Shown here: in pieces, positions 27,380 through 35,172 of the stretch
How positions within the stretch are numbered: position 1 is the first letter of the stretch
Layout of the letters: the number at the start of each line of letters is the position of its first letter
From: Ruixingdingia sedimenti
GTDB lineage: Bacteria; Pseudomonadota; Alphaproteobacteria; Rhodobacterales; Rhodobacteraceae
Length of the DNA: 64,000 nt
NCBI RefSeq assembly: GCF_031432425.1
Contig: NZ_JAVKPH010000001.1
Span: forward strand, 62,001-126,000
Reading direction: 5' to 3'
Made by a program: the position numbers and the translations under genes
The notes under the pieces: generated by a model
What the model was told of the DNA's origin: nothing
Database searches by the model: none
The model's input: the letters and a program-made list of their open reading frames with translations, nothing else

Positions 27380-27535
27380 GATGGGACGGCGCCGGGGGCC
27401 AGCCCCCGGACCCCCGGGATATTTAGGGACAGAAAATGGAGGCAGACGGGTCTTGCGCATGACCCCTGTTCATTTTCTGTCCTTAAATATCCCCGCCGGA
27501 GGCTCCTGCCCCATCCGCCCGCGATACCGCCGGGC
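27380..27535. repeat. Dispersed GC-rich intergenic repeat, copy 3 (complete inverted pair)
   Basis: The left half has CGCCGGGGGCCAGCCCCCGG, then ACCCCCGGGATATTTAGGGA and CAGAAAATGG (27389-27440). The right half is its near inverse: CATTTTCTGTCCTTAAATAT and CCCCGCCGGAGGCTCC (27471-27506). The arms ATATTTAGGGACAGAAAATG and CATTTTCTGTCCTTAAATAT differ at one position. The unit lies between the stops of the b561 operon and the convergent TRAP operon. The left half matches copy 1 in gcvH-gcvP; the right half matches copy 2. Confidence 0.8.
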
Positions 27536-27548
27536 GGGGGCGCAGGAA

Positions 27549-27580
27549 AAAGGGCCGCGCCCCGGGGGGTGCGGCCCTTT
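27549..27580 (-). terminator. Rho-independent terminator of the TRAP operon
   Basis: On the minus strand AAAGGGCCGC pairs perfectly with GCGGCCCTTT and is followed by further T residues (CCCTTTTTCC), 20 bases after the dctP stop. On the plus strand it also carries an A-flanked stem, so it may be bidirectional. Confidence 0.8.
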
Positions 27581-27599
27581 CCCGTCGGGTCTGGCGCGG

Positions 27600-28568
27600 T
27601 CAGTGCGCGGCTTCGGCCTCCAGTTCCAGCAGGACCGGGGTTTTCACCCGCCATTCGGCGTACCAGTCATCCACCGCGGTGCCGAAGAAATCGCGCCCCA
27701 CCGGGGTGACGGTGAAGCCCGCGCCCTCGATCCGGGCGCGATAGTCGGCGTCGATCGCGGCATAGGCGTCGAACATGGCGTCGAGTTCGGCGCGCACGGC
27801 CCCGGCGATCAGGGTCCGGTCGGCCTCGGGCAGCGCGGCCCACCGGCGGGCCGAGGCGACGGCGACGGACGGAAAGATCATGTGATCTGTCGCCAGCATC
27901 TGCTGGCCCAGATCGAAATAGCGGCTGTTCCACACGCCTTCGTAGTCGATCTGCATCCCGTCGATCTGCCCGTTCGCCATCGCGTCGTAAAGCGCGGGCA
28001 GCGGCAGCGGCGTGGGCGTCGCGCCGACCTTGGTCCAGAAGTCGAGTTCCTGCGGCAGCGGCACGGTGCGGATCTTGCGCCCGGCCAGATCCGCACCCGT
28101 GGCGGCGGGTTTCGCCAGCAGCACCTGCCGCATCCCCGCCAGCCCGAAGCCGAGCCCCTCGAGCCCCATCGGGCGGGCCTTTTCCAGCAGGCCCTGCGCG
28201 GTCGGCCCGTGCAGCAGGCGCTGCGCCCCGGCGATGTCGGCCACCAGATAGGGGGCCAGCAGCGCGCCGAAATCGGCGTCCCGCATCGCCAGTTCGCCGA
28301 CCGTGAAGAAGGCGAGGTCGAGCGCGCCGGTCTGCAACTGCTGCAGCATCTGCGCCTCGGATCCCAGCTGGCCCGCCGGATGCACCGACAGATCCAGCCG
28401 CCCGCCGGTTTCCGCGGCCAGCCGGGCCGACAGCGCCTCGGCCGATTTCGTCCACTGGTGGCCTGGCGGCGTGATCAGCCCGATGCGCAGCGTGTCGGCC
28501 GCCGCCGGGGCGGCAAGGCCCAGGGCCAGCGTCAGGCCCGCGCACCAGCGCAGGAAGTGTCTCGTCAT
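27600..28568 (-). CDS. dctP: TRAP transporter solute-binding protein (DctP family)
   Basis: A 322-residue periplasmic receptor. The signal peptide RWCAGLTLALGLAAPAAA is cut before DTLRIG. DctP blocks are LRIGLITPPGHQWTKSAEAL, VHPAGQLGSEAQMLQQLQTG, the carboxylate-binding Arg in GRKIRTVPLPQELDFWTKVG, and PLPALYDAMANGQIDGMQID. It binds an organic acid and delivers it to DctQM. It is the last gene of a dctQ-dctM-dctP unit with GAGGAGGAGAC before its ATG. The substrate is not predictable beyond a likely carboxylate. A strong terminator follows. Confidence 0.9.
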   Translation of the reverse strand: MTRHFLRWCAGLTLALGLAAPAAADTLRIGLITPPGHQWTKSAEALSARLAAETGGRLDLSVHPAGQLGSEAQMLQQLQTGALDLAFFTVGELAMRDADFGALLAPYLVADIAGAQRLLHGPTAQGLLEKARPMGLEGLGFGLAGMRQVLLAKPAATGADLAGRKIRTVPLPQELDFWTKVGATPTPLPLPALYDAMANGQIDGMQIDYEGVWNSRYFDLGQQMLATDHMIFPSVAVASARRWAALPEADRTLIAGAVRAELDAMFDAYAAIDADYRARIEGAGFTVTPVGRDFFGTAVDDWYAEWRVKTPVLLELEAEAAH

Positions 28569-28581
28569 GTCTCCTCCTCGA

Positions 28582-29832
28582 TCACAGGACGTAGGGCCAG
28601 ACGGAAAGGCCCAGAAGCACCGCCGCGGCGGCCAGAAGATAGGGCATCAGCACCCAGGAAATGCGCGCGACCGACACCCCCGACAGTGCGGCGGCGGCGA
28701 ACAGCCCCGCCCCCACCGGCGGCGTCAAAAGGCCGAGCGCGAGGTTCACGCAGATCACCACCCCCAGATGCACCGGGTCGATGCCGTAGACGTCGATCCC
28801 CACCGGCAGCAGCACCGGCACCGTCAGCGTCAGCGCCGGCACGGGTTCCAGCACGGTGCCGAGCGCGAAGAGCAGCAGGTTCATCATCAGCAGGAACGTC
28901 ACCGGCGAATCCGTCACCGCCGACAGCATCCGCGCCATGGCCCCCGGCACCCCGGCATAGGCCAGCACCCAGGCCAGCACCTGCGCCGTGGCGATCAGCA
29001 GCAGCACCGCCGCGGACCCGAGCCCGGCGCGCACGAACAGCCCCGGCAGGTCGCGCCAGCCCATTTCCCGGTGCACGAAAAGACCCAGCACGATGGCCAG
29101 CGCCGCGGCCAGCGCCCCCGCCTCGGTCGGGGTGGCGATGCCGGCGGCGATGGAGGCCACGACCAGCGCCGGGATCGTCGCCGCCGGCAGCGCCCCCAGC
29201 ACCGCCGCGCGGCGGGCGCGGGGGTCCATCCGCTGCGCCGGCGGATAGGGCACGCGCCGCGCACGCCAGGCGATCACGCCCAGAAAGGCCGCCGCCAGCA
29301 GGATGCCCGGCACGATCCCGGCGATGAACAGCGCGCCGATGGGCACCTGCGCCATCACGCCATAGATGATGAACATCATCGAGGGCGGCAGCACCGGCGC
29401 GAGCAGCGACCCGGCCGCCGTCACCGCCACAGCCTCGTCGCGCGGATAGCCCGCGGCCTCCATTTCCGGCACGGCCATGCGGGTCATCACCGTCAGCTGC
29501 GCCACGGCGGACCCGAGGATCGCCGCCAGCATCACGTTCGCGGCGAGGTTCACATGCGCAAGGCCCCCGCGCACCGGCCCGGCCATCACCAGCGCCAGCC
29601 GCATCAGCCGCCGCCCGGTGCCGCCCGCCGCCATCGCCTCGCCCAGAAGGATGAACAGCGGCAGCGCCATCAGGCCGTAACTGTCGATGCCCGACACCAG
29701 CTGTTGCGGCAGGCTTTCCAGCAGCACCCAGTCGCCGCGTTCGGCGATCAGGATCACCGCCGCCGCCAGCAGCACCGCGACGACCGGCAGGCCGAGTATG
29801 AAAAGGCCGACGAAGCCGAACGCCGCGATCAT
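28582..29832 (-). CDS. dctM: TRAP transporter large permease (DctM family)
   Basis: A 416-residue large membrane subunit with about 12 helices, driving uptake of the DctP-bound acid by Na+ symport. Typical features are LPLFILLGEAMAAGGTGRRL early, NVMLAAILGSAVAQLTVMTR, MAVPEMEAAGYPRDEAVAVT and PSMMFIIYGVMAQVPIGALF. The start overlaps the dctQ stop by 4 bases (ATGA) and dctP begins 13 bases downstream, so all three are co-translated. The order Q-M-P with the receptor last is a common TRAP arrangement. Confidence 0.92.
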   Translation of the reverse strand: MIAAFGFVGLFILGLPVVAVLLAAAVILIAERGDWVLLESLPQQLVSGIDSYGLMALPLFILLGEAMAAGGTGRRLMRLALVMAGPVRGGLAHVNLAANVMLAAILGSAVAQLTVMTRMAVPEMEAAGYPRDEAVAVTAAGSLLAPVLPPSMMFIIYGVMAQVPIGALFIAGIVPGILLAAAFLGVIAWRARRVPYPPAQRMDPRARRAAVLGALPAATIPALVVASIAAGIATPTEAGALAAALAIVLGLFVHREMGWRDLPGLFVRAGLGSAAVLLLIATAQVLAWVLAYAGVPGAMARMLSAVTDSPVTFLLMMNLLLFALGTVLEPVPALTLTVPVLLPVGIDVYGIDPVHLGVVICVNLALGLLTPPVGAGLFAAAALSGVSVARISWVLMPYLLAAAAVLLGLSVWPYVL

Positions 29833-30416
29833 GCCGCCGCCTGCCCTGCCGCCCGGGCCGCATCCGCCGCGGCATGCGCGCGGGCGGCCTGCGCGGGCGC
29901 CACCAGCGCCACCAAGGCATGGACCGTGCCGCCGAGCGCGAACAGCGGCAGCACCGCCCAGACCCAGACCTTGGCGAAGCCGAGCGTCTGCGTCGGCTCG
30001 ATATAGAGATAGTTGAAGCTCTGCGCCGCCAGCGCCTGCCCGCCCCCGGCGCGGATCAGCCCCACCGGGTCGAACCAGCGCCAGACGATCCAGTCGAGCC
30101 CGAGGAACCCCACCAGCATCAGCACCGACACCACCCGGCCCAGCCTGCGCCGCCCCGTTTCGCCCAGCATTTCATCCAGCAGCGTCACCGCCATGTGCCG
30201 CTGCCCGGCGAACAGTGCCGCGGCGCCCATGAAGCCCGCCCAGACCATCGCGGAAATCGCGGCCTCGTCGGCCCAGATCAGGGGTCGGCCGGTGGCGCGC
30301 ATGGCCGTGGCCAGCACCATCACCACCAGCACCACCGCCGTCATCACGCCGGCCAGCGCCGCCTCTGCCTGCGCCAGCCGCCGGTCGATCCGCAGCAGCA
30401 GGGCCCCTGCCCGCAT
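29829..30416 (-). CDS. dctQ: TRAP transporter small permease (DctQ family)
   Basis: A 195-residue small membrane subunit with four helices. ALAGVMTAVVLVVMVLATAM is helix 1, followed by the DctQ marker RPLIWADEAAISAMVWAGFMG with the conserved W-x-E-E-like segment, then AALFAGQRHMAVTLLDEML. It pairs with DctM. ATG 30416 is chosen because GGAGG lies nine bases upstream; a longer frame from 30473 has no ribosome site. It is the first gene of the operon, and its promoter should lie in 30417-30548, where AT-rich bases occur near 30455-30485. Confidence 0.88.
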   Translation of the reverse strand: MRAGALLLRIDRRLAQAEAALAGVMTAVVLVVMVLATAMRATGRPLIWADEAAISAMVWAGFMGAAALFAGQRHMAVTLLDEMLGETGRRRLGRVVSVLMLVGFLGLDWIVWRWFDPVGLIRAGGGQALAAQSFNYLYIEPTQTLGFAKVWVWAVLPLFALGGTVHALVALVAPAQAARAHAAADAARAAGQAAA

Positions 30417-30497
30417 GGCCGTATCCTCCAGGTTCACGGGGGGAGTGATAGGGGGATTATCCGACTGTTTCAATCAGTTTTAGCCGCCCCCACAGAC

Positions 30498-30533
30498 CGG
30501 GCGAGCCGCAGGGTTGCCCTCGCGGCCCGCCCG
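30498..30533 (-). terminator. Hairpin after the beta-propeller gene
   Basis: Three nested arm pairs, CGGGC/GCCCG, GCCGC/GCGGC and GGG/CCC, form an imperfect hairpin 16 bases after the stop of the beta-propeller gene and upstream of dctQ. There is no T tract. Confidence 0.45.
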
Positions 30534-30548
30534 GCGCCCGTGGTGCGG

Positions 30549-31940
30549 TCAGTCCTTCAGCCGCAACGATCGGACATGGTCGCCCGTGGCATCCTCTGCC
30601 CCGCGGCGCTTGTTGACGGCATAGATGGTGCCATCCGCCGCCACCGCGACATGGTTGGGGAAAGAACCGCCGTCGAGATTGGCCACGATCTGCCCGTCAT
30701 CGGCATTCACCGCCGTAAGCGTGCCCGCGGCGCGGTTGGTCACCACCAGCAGGTTCGCGCCCTTGTGCCAGGCCACGTTCAGCGGCCCCGCGCCCACCGG
30801 CACGTCGTAGAGAACCTTGCCCCCGGCATCCAGCGCCACGAGGTTGTCGGTGCCCTGCGCCACCACGAACATCCGCCCCGTCGCCGGATCCGCCGCGATC
30901 CCCGCGCCGCGCTGCGCCGTGGGCAGGGCGAACACATCCGCCGCGCCGGTGGCCAGATCGACCCGCGCGACCTCGGGCGTGTTCAGCGACACGGTATAGA
31001 GCTTGCCCCCCTCGGCATCGAGCGCGAGGCTCATCGCCCCGAACTCTCCGCCCCGCTGTTTCGAGGCGATGCGGATCGGCTCCAGCACCTCCAGCGTCGC
31101 GGTGTCGAAGACGGCGATCTGTCCCGTGGTCGAGGTCGAGGCATAGGCGCGGCCCGCCGCCGCATCCACCACCACGTCGCGCGCATGCGGCACCACGCCG
31201 GGTTCGAACTGCTTGACCAGCGACAGGTCGTCCTGCCGGTAGACCGCCACCGTTTCCTGCCGCGTGTTCGTGACCCAGACGGTGCCGTTCGCATCGTCCA
31301 CGCCCACGCCATAGACGGCATGGACGCCCCCCTCGCGGTCGCCCCGCGCGGGGGCATCGGCCGGCGTCACCTCTGCCAGCAGGCCGAGCGTGCGGGCATC
31401 GAGCTTTTGCAGCTTCGATTCCTTCACCGGCGGGCGGCCGTTGGCCGAGGTCACGAACAGCCAGCCGTTCTTGTCGCTGACCGCAACCTGATAGAGCCCC
31501 GGCCCCGCGGCGACAGCGGCGATGTCGAACCTCTCGGCCCCCGAAAGCGGGATCTCGGGCGAGACCTTGAGCGTGATCACCGTGGCGCTGTCGGGGGCTT
31601 CGGTCTGCACCACCACCGGATGCAGGCCAAGCGCCGCATCCCCGGGCAGGGTCGTGCGGAAGGCGAACTTGCCCTCGGCATCGGCCACGATCCCTTCGCC
31701 AAGCGCGGCGGTGCCGCGCAGCAGGCGGATTTCCTGACCCGGGGCGAAACGGTCGCCCCGCACCTCGATCTCGTCGCCCGCATAGATCGCGGATGCGCCG
31801 GAGGGCATGAACTGCACCATGCCGGTGAATTCCGCCGGCGCGTCGAACACCGATTCGGCCCAGAGCGGCGCGGCGCCGGCCAGAAGCGCGGAAGACAGCA
31901 GCGCGGCACGAAGCCCACGGCGCCCGATCACGTTATTCAT
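30549..31940 (-). CDS. Secreted YncE/YVTN-type beta-propeller protein with N-terminal Ig-like domain
   Basis: A 463-residue exported protein. The signal peptide GLRAALLSSALLAGAAPLWA is followed by a beta-sandwich-like domain (about residues 25-135: YAGDEIEVRGDRFAPGQEIR). A six- or seven-bladed propeller follows, with recurring motifs such as GWLFVTSANGR, GTVWVTNTRQETVAVYR, GRAYASTSTTGQIAVFDTAT and GRMFVVAQGTDNLVALDAGG. The enzymatic role is unknown; E. coli YncE is an iron-regulated periplasmic protein with a similar fold. An IRO-like box lies about 76 bases upstream of ATG 31940, which has AAGGAA as ribosome site. This supports regulation by iron. No partner genes are adjacent. Confidence 0.82.
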   Translation of the reverse strand: MNNVIGRRGLRAALLSSALLAGAAPLWAESVFDAPAEFTGMVQFMPSGASAIYAGDEIEVRGDRFAPGQEIRLLRGTAALGEGIVADAEGKFAFRTTLPGDAALGLHPVVVQTEAPDSATVITLKVSPEIPLSGAERFDIAAVAAGPGLYQVAVSDKNGWLFVTSANGRPPVKESKLQKLDARTLGLLAEVTPADAPARGDREGGVHAVYGVGVDDANGTVWVTNTRQETVAVYRQDDLSLVKQFEPGVVPHARDVVVDAAAGRAYASTSTTGQIAVFDTATLEVLEPIRIASKQRGGEFGAMSLALDAEGGKLYTVSLNTPEVARVDLATGAADVFALPTAQRGAGIAADPATGRMFVVAQGTDNLVALDAGGKVLYDVPVGAGPLNVAWHKGANLLVVTNRAAGTLTAVNADDGQIVANLDGGSFPNHVAVAADGTIYAVNKRRGAEDATGDHVRSLRLKD

Positions 31941-32015
31941 GTCTTTTCCTTGGGTTGTGTCGCGTTCTGGCGTGACGGGCCGGGGGCCGCGCCTGGCTGC
32001 CCCTACATCCGAAGA

Positions 32016-32032
32016 TTGAGGGTTTTTGTCAA
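32016..32032. promoter_or_regulatory. RirA-type iron box (IRO) before the beta-propeller gene
   Basis: TTGAGGGTTTTTGTCAA (minus strand TTGACAAAAACCCTCAA) fits TGA-N9-TCA and resembles the box before exbB base by base over TTGA, G, TTTTT and TCAAGATT. It lies 76 bases from the start of the minus-strand beta-propeller gene, in an AT-rich spot. Confidence 0.6.
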
Positions 32033-32294
32033 GATTCTCCACCGCCGCCGCGGCGATCCCGCACCGATTGACCTGCCCCGCGAACCGGCCTAGCCTGCGC
32101 GCATGGCCAGATTCACCCTCCGGTGCAGGTTCCGGTGCCATGCCGGATCGCTGCTGACGCGCTTCCTGCCCCGGGCAGGGGCGTGTCTGCGCTGAGCCAG
32201 CCGCCCGGGGTCCCCCTCCTTCGTCAGCGCCCCTTCCCCCAAGCCCCGCGGGCCGCCCGCGCCCGCCGCCGCGCCCCCTCGAAAGGATCACCCA
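32033..32294. other. Intergenic region before rnk
   Basis: These 262 GC-rich bases lie between the iron box of the beta-propeller gene and the rnk start. Apart from GAAAGGA immediately before rnk and a short inverted pair GCCCCGGGCAGGGGC near 32170, I see no gene or clear site. Confidence 0.4.
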
Positions 32295-32711
32295 ATGGCC
32301 CGCAAACCCGCGCCGCCCCGCATCACCATCGCCGCCGACCTTCTCGACCATCTGGAGGCGCTGGCCTCGGGCGCGATGACCCGCCAGCCCGATCTGGCCG
32401 ACCGCCTGCTGACCGAACTGGCCCGCGCGCGCATCGTGCAGCCGGCGCAGATGCCGGCGGATGTGGTCAGCATCGGCAACCGCGTCACCTACCGCGACGA
32501 ATCGAACGGGCGCGAACAGGTGGTGACGCTGGTGTTCCCCGAGGATGCGAATATCGACGCGGGCCGGGTTTCGGTGATGACCCCGATCGGGGTGGCGCTG
32601 TTGGGTCTGCAAGCCGGGGCGCGGTTTTCCTGGGAAACCCGGGGCGGCGAGATGCGGGACCTGACGGTGGTCAGCGTCGCGCCAGCCGATGCGGGCGGCG
32701 ACGCGGCCTGA
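32295..32711 (+). CDS. rnk: Rnk-like nucleoside diphosphate kinase regulator (GreA/GreB C-domain)
   Basis: A 138-residue cytoplasmic protein. A short helical N-terminus (RITIAADLLDHLEALASGAM) precedes a GreA/GreB-type FKBP-like domain: VSIGNRVTYRD, VVTLVFPEDANIDAGRVSVM, TPIGVALLGLQAGARFSW. The combination is that of Rnk, an RNA-polymerase-binding protein that lacks the long coiled coil of Gre factors and influences nucleotide pools. The length agrees with the family. ATG 32295 follows GAAAGGA. It is separated from the convergent DUF6522-like gene by 13 bases. Confidence 0.85.
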   Translation: MARKPAPPRITIAADLLDHLEALASGAMTRQPDLADRLLTELARARIVQPAQMPADVVSIGNRVTYRDESNGREQVVTLVFPEDANIDAGRVSVMTPIGVALLGLQAGARFSWETRGGEMRDLTVVSVAPADAGGDAA

Positions 32712-32724
32712 GGCGCGACGGCGG

Positions 32725-33003
32725 TCAGGCTGTGTCCGAAGCCGCCGCGCGGCCCGGCGTGTCGTAAAGGCTGCGCGACAGGATCTGCCCGCCGTCATCC
32801 ACCGTCAGCCGCAACGCGCGCCCGGCGTGAAAGAAGGTCAGCCGCCAGCGGCCCAGGTCTGCCTCCACCCCCGCCTCGCAGCGGCTGGTGATGCGGCCTG
32901 CGCGCAGCAGGTCCGGCACCTCTGCGGGGTCGAGCCCGAAGGCCGCGCCCAGAACCCCGGCCTCGACGGTGAACCCCTCGCCCGCGCGCGTGACCTCGGC
33001 CAT
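32725..33003 (-). CDS. Small DUF6522-like protein
   Basis: A 92-residue soluble protein of unknown function with a pattern seen in DUF6522 proteins: FTVEAGVLGAAFGLDPAEVP, LLRAGRITSRCEAGVEAD and RWRLTFFHAGRALRLTVD. No metal motif and only one cysteine (TSRCEAG). ATG 33003 is fixed by AGGAGG directly upstream; longer minus-strand readings are antisense to the transporter gene. It is divergent from the YeeE/YedE transporter at 33145, sharing a 141-base gap whose first 40 bases are AT-rich, so both may share control. Confidence 0.7.
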   Translation of the reverse strand: MAEVTRAGEGFTVEAGVLGAAFGLDPAEVPDLLRAGRITSRCEAGVEADLGRWRLTFFHAGRALRLTVDDGGQILSRSLYDTPGRAAASDTA

Positions 33004-33144
33004 GTCCGCCTCCTGTAATTCGGTATCTTTTATGCATATTGCGGCAACCCCGCCCCGGGAACAAGCGCGCAGCATGACGCAGATCAAGGACGCAAGGCGC
33101 CGCGCGGGGCATCGTCGTCCCGACGAAAGCCCCGCGCGGGAGGC

Positions 33145-34212
33145 ATGCGTATGGACCTGACCCCCCTTCTGGACCTGATCGAGGAGCCCTGGCTCGCCGC
33201 CCTCTTCGGCTTGCTGACCGGGGCGGTGTTCGGGTTCGCAGCGCAACGGTCGTCCTTCTGCCTGCGCGCGGCGACGGTGGAATTCGCGCGCGGGCGGCTG
33301 GGGCCGCGGGTGGCGGTCTGGCTGCTGACCTTTTCCACCGCGGTGATCTGGGTGCAGGGCGCGCGGCTCGCCGGCCTCTTCCGGCCCGACGAGGCGCGGA
33401 TGATGGCCGTTACCGGGTCGTGGTCGGGCGCGGTGATCGGCGGGCTGATGTTCGGCGCGGGCATGGTGCTGGCGCGCGGCTGTTCGGGGCGGCTTCTGGT
33501 GCTGGCGGCGACGGGCAACCTGCGGTCGGTCGTGTCGGGGCTGATCTTCGCGGTGGTGGCGCAGATGGCGTTGCACGGCTGGCTGGCGCCGCTGCGGCAA
33601 TGGCTCGCGGGGCTGTGGGTGACCCCGGGGGGGCGCAACCTCGACCTGATGGCGGCGCTGGCGCTGCCCGAGGGCACGGGGCTGGTGCTGGGGCTGGCCA
33701 CCGCGGCGCTGGCGCTGTGGCTGGCGGCGCGGCAGGCCATCGGCTGGGGGGTGCTGGTCTTTGCCTCGGGCGTGGGCTTTGCGGTGGCGATGGGCTGGGT
33801 GCTGACCTTCCAGCTGTCGCAGGTGGCATTCGAGCCGGTCAGCGTGACCTCGGCCACCTTTTCGGGGCCTTCGGCCAACATGCTGATGTTCTTCCTGACC
33901 GACAACCCGGCGCTGGATTTCGACATCGGGCTGGTGCCGGGCGTGGCGCTCGGCGCCTTTGTCGGCGCGGCGCTGCGGCGCGAGTTGCGGTTTCAGGGCT
34001 TCGACGGCGAAAGCCAGATGCGCCGGTCGATGGCGGGGGCGGTGCTGATGGGTTTCGGCGCGATGCTGGCCGGGGGCTGTGCGATCGGCGCGGGCGTGAC
34101 GGGCGGGTCGATCTTCGCCGCCACCGCCTGGCTCGCGCTTTTGTGCATGTGGATCGGCGCGGTGGTCACGGATTTTCTGGTGGACCAGCAGCGCGAACGG
34201 GTGACGGCCTGA
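33145..34212 (+). CDS. YeeE/YedE family transporter, SoxT-like
   Basis: A 355-residue membrane protein of the YeeE/YedE (TsuA) family, which move thiosulfate or related sulfur compounds. Key cysteine motifs are GFAAQRSSFCLRAATVEF (about residue 38), AGMVLARGCSGRLL (about 112) and the late MLAGGCAIGAGVTGGS (about 312); these cysteines line the conduction path in the characterised member. It lies next to soxH, converging on it with 18 bases between stops, so it flanks the sox block opposite the second homologue at 46865. ATG 33145 or 33151 (better spaced from GGGAGG) may be the start. Confidence 0.85.
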   Translation: MRMDLTPLLDLIEEPWLAALFGLLTGAVFGFAAQRSSFCLRAATVEFARGRLGPRVAVWLLTFSTAVIWVQGARLAGLFRPDEARMMAVTGSWSGAVIGGLMFGAGMVLARGCSGRLLVLAATGNLRSVVSGLIFAVVAQMALHGWLAPLRQWLAGLWVTPGGRNLDLMAALALPEGTGLVLGLATAALALWLAARQAIGWGVLVFASGVGFAVAMGWVLTFQLSQVAFEPVSVTSATFSGPSANMLMFFLTDNPALDFDIGLVPGVALGAFVGAALRRELRFQGFDGESQMRRSMAGAVLMGFGAMLAGGCAIGAGVTGGSIFAATAWLALLCMWIGAVVTDFLVDQQRERVTA

Positions 34213-34230
34213 GCCCCGGCCTTTCGGGCG

Positions 34231-35172
34231 TCACTCGAACTCCATCTCGGCAAAGACCACGCCGGCGTTCTTGGTCGCCAGTTCCTCGAACGTATCCAGA
34301 TGCGCCCACCGCGACTGGTCGACGTAATAGGCCCCGGCCAGATCGCCGCCGTCCTCCAGATGCGCGGCGATCTTTTCGCGCAGGTCCAGCAGATAGTCGC
34401 GCGTGTACCGCTGCACCTGCGCGAGGTTCGTGGGATGGCCGTGGCCGGGAATGACATAGGTGGGCGCCAGCGGGACCAGCGCGTTGTCCCATGTCTCGAT
34501 CCAGCAGGAGGTGCAGGTGCCCTCGAAGATCGGCGGCATGCGTTCGTGAAAGGCGATGTCGCCCGCGATCATCATCGACCATGCGGGGATCCAGACCTGC
34601 GTGTCACCGGGGCTGTGCGCGGGGCCGAGATGCAGCACCTCGATCGTGACGCCGCCCATCTCGATCACCTTGCGGTCGGTGAAAGTTTCCGTCGGCGCGG
34701 CGATCACCGTACCTTCGGCGTTTTCGCGTGCATAGTTCTGCAACGCGGACAGCCCCTGCCCCGCGGTATCGGCGAATTCCTCTGCCGCCTCTTCATGGGC
34801 GAGGATCGGCACCCCCTGCGCCGCCCAGTAACCGTTGCCGAGCATGGCATGCCCCTGCCCGTTCTCGTTGATGACCAGCCGCACCGGCTGATCCGTCACC
34901 GCGCGGATTTCGGCATGCAGCGCCTCGGCCAGTTTCCATGACGCGCCGGAATTGACCACTACCACGCCGTCGCCGGTCACGATGAACGACAGGTTGTTGT
35001 TGTGGCCCGCGTTTTCATAGGTCGGCGGCGCGGTGGCCCCGATGGCGGTGAAGACGTGGGGGATCACCTCGACGGGTTTGGAATAGAGCACCGATTGCGG
35101 GTATTGGTCGGCGATGTCCTCGGAGGCGAAGGCGGGCGTGGCGAGCAGCAGCAGGGCAAGGTAACGCATCAT
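34231..35172 (-). CDS. soxH: SoxH, metallo-beta-lactamase-fold protein
   Basis: A 313-residue exported protein. The signal peptide MRYLALLLLATPAFA is cut before SEDIA. The MBL fold is visible (LSFIVTGDGVVVVNSGASW), but the first metal motif HxHxDH is replaced by NENGQGH at about residue 102-108. The later ligands HLGPAHSPGDT, GDIAFHE and IPGHGHPT persist. soxH ends the Paracoccus-type sox order; it is not required for core thiosulfate oxidation and its reaction is unknown. The start overlaps the soxG stop (ATGA) with GAGGAGATGG upstream. A cluster FEGTCTSCWIETWDN adds a Cys-x-x-Cys pair. Confidence 0.88.
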   Translation of the reverse strand: MMRYLALLLLATPAFASEDIADQYPQSVLYSKPVEVIPHVFTAIGATAPPTYENAGHNNNLSFIVTGDGVVVVNSGASWKLAEALHAEIRAVTDQPVRLVINENGQGHAMLGNGYWAAQGVPILAHEEAAEEFADTAGQGLSALQNYARENAEGTVIAAPTETFTDRKVIEMGGVTIEVLHLGPAHSPGDTQVWIPAWSMMIAGDIAFHERMPPIFEGTCTSCWIETWDNALVPLAPTYVIPGHGHPTNLAQVQRYTRDYLLDLREKIAAHLEDGGDLAGAYYVDQSRWAHLDTFEELATKNAGVVFAEMEFE

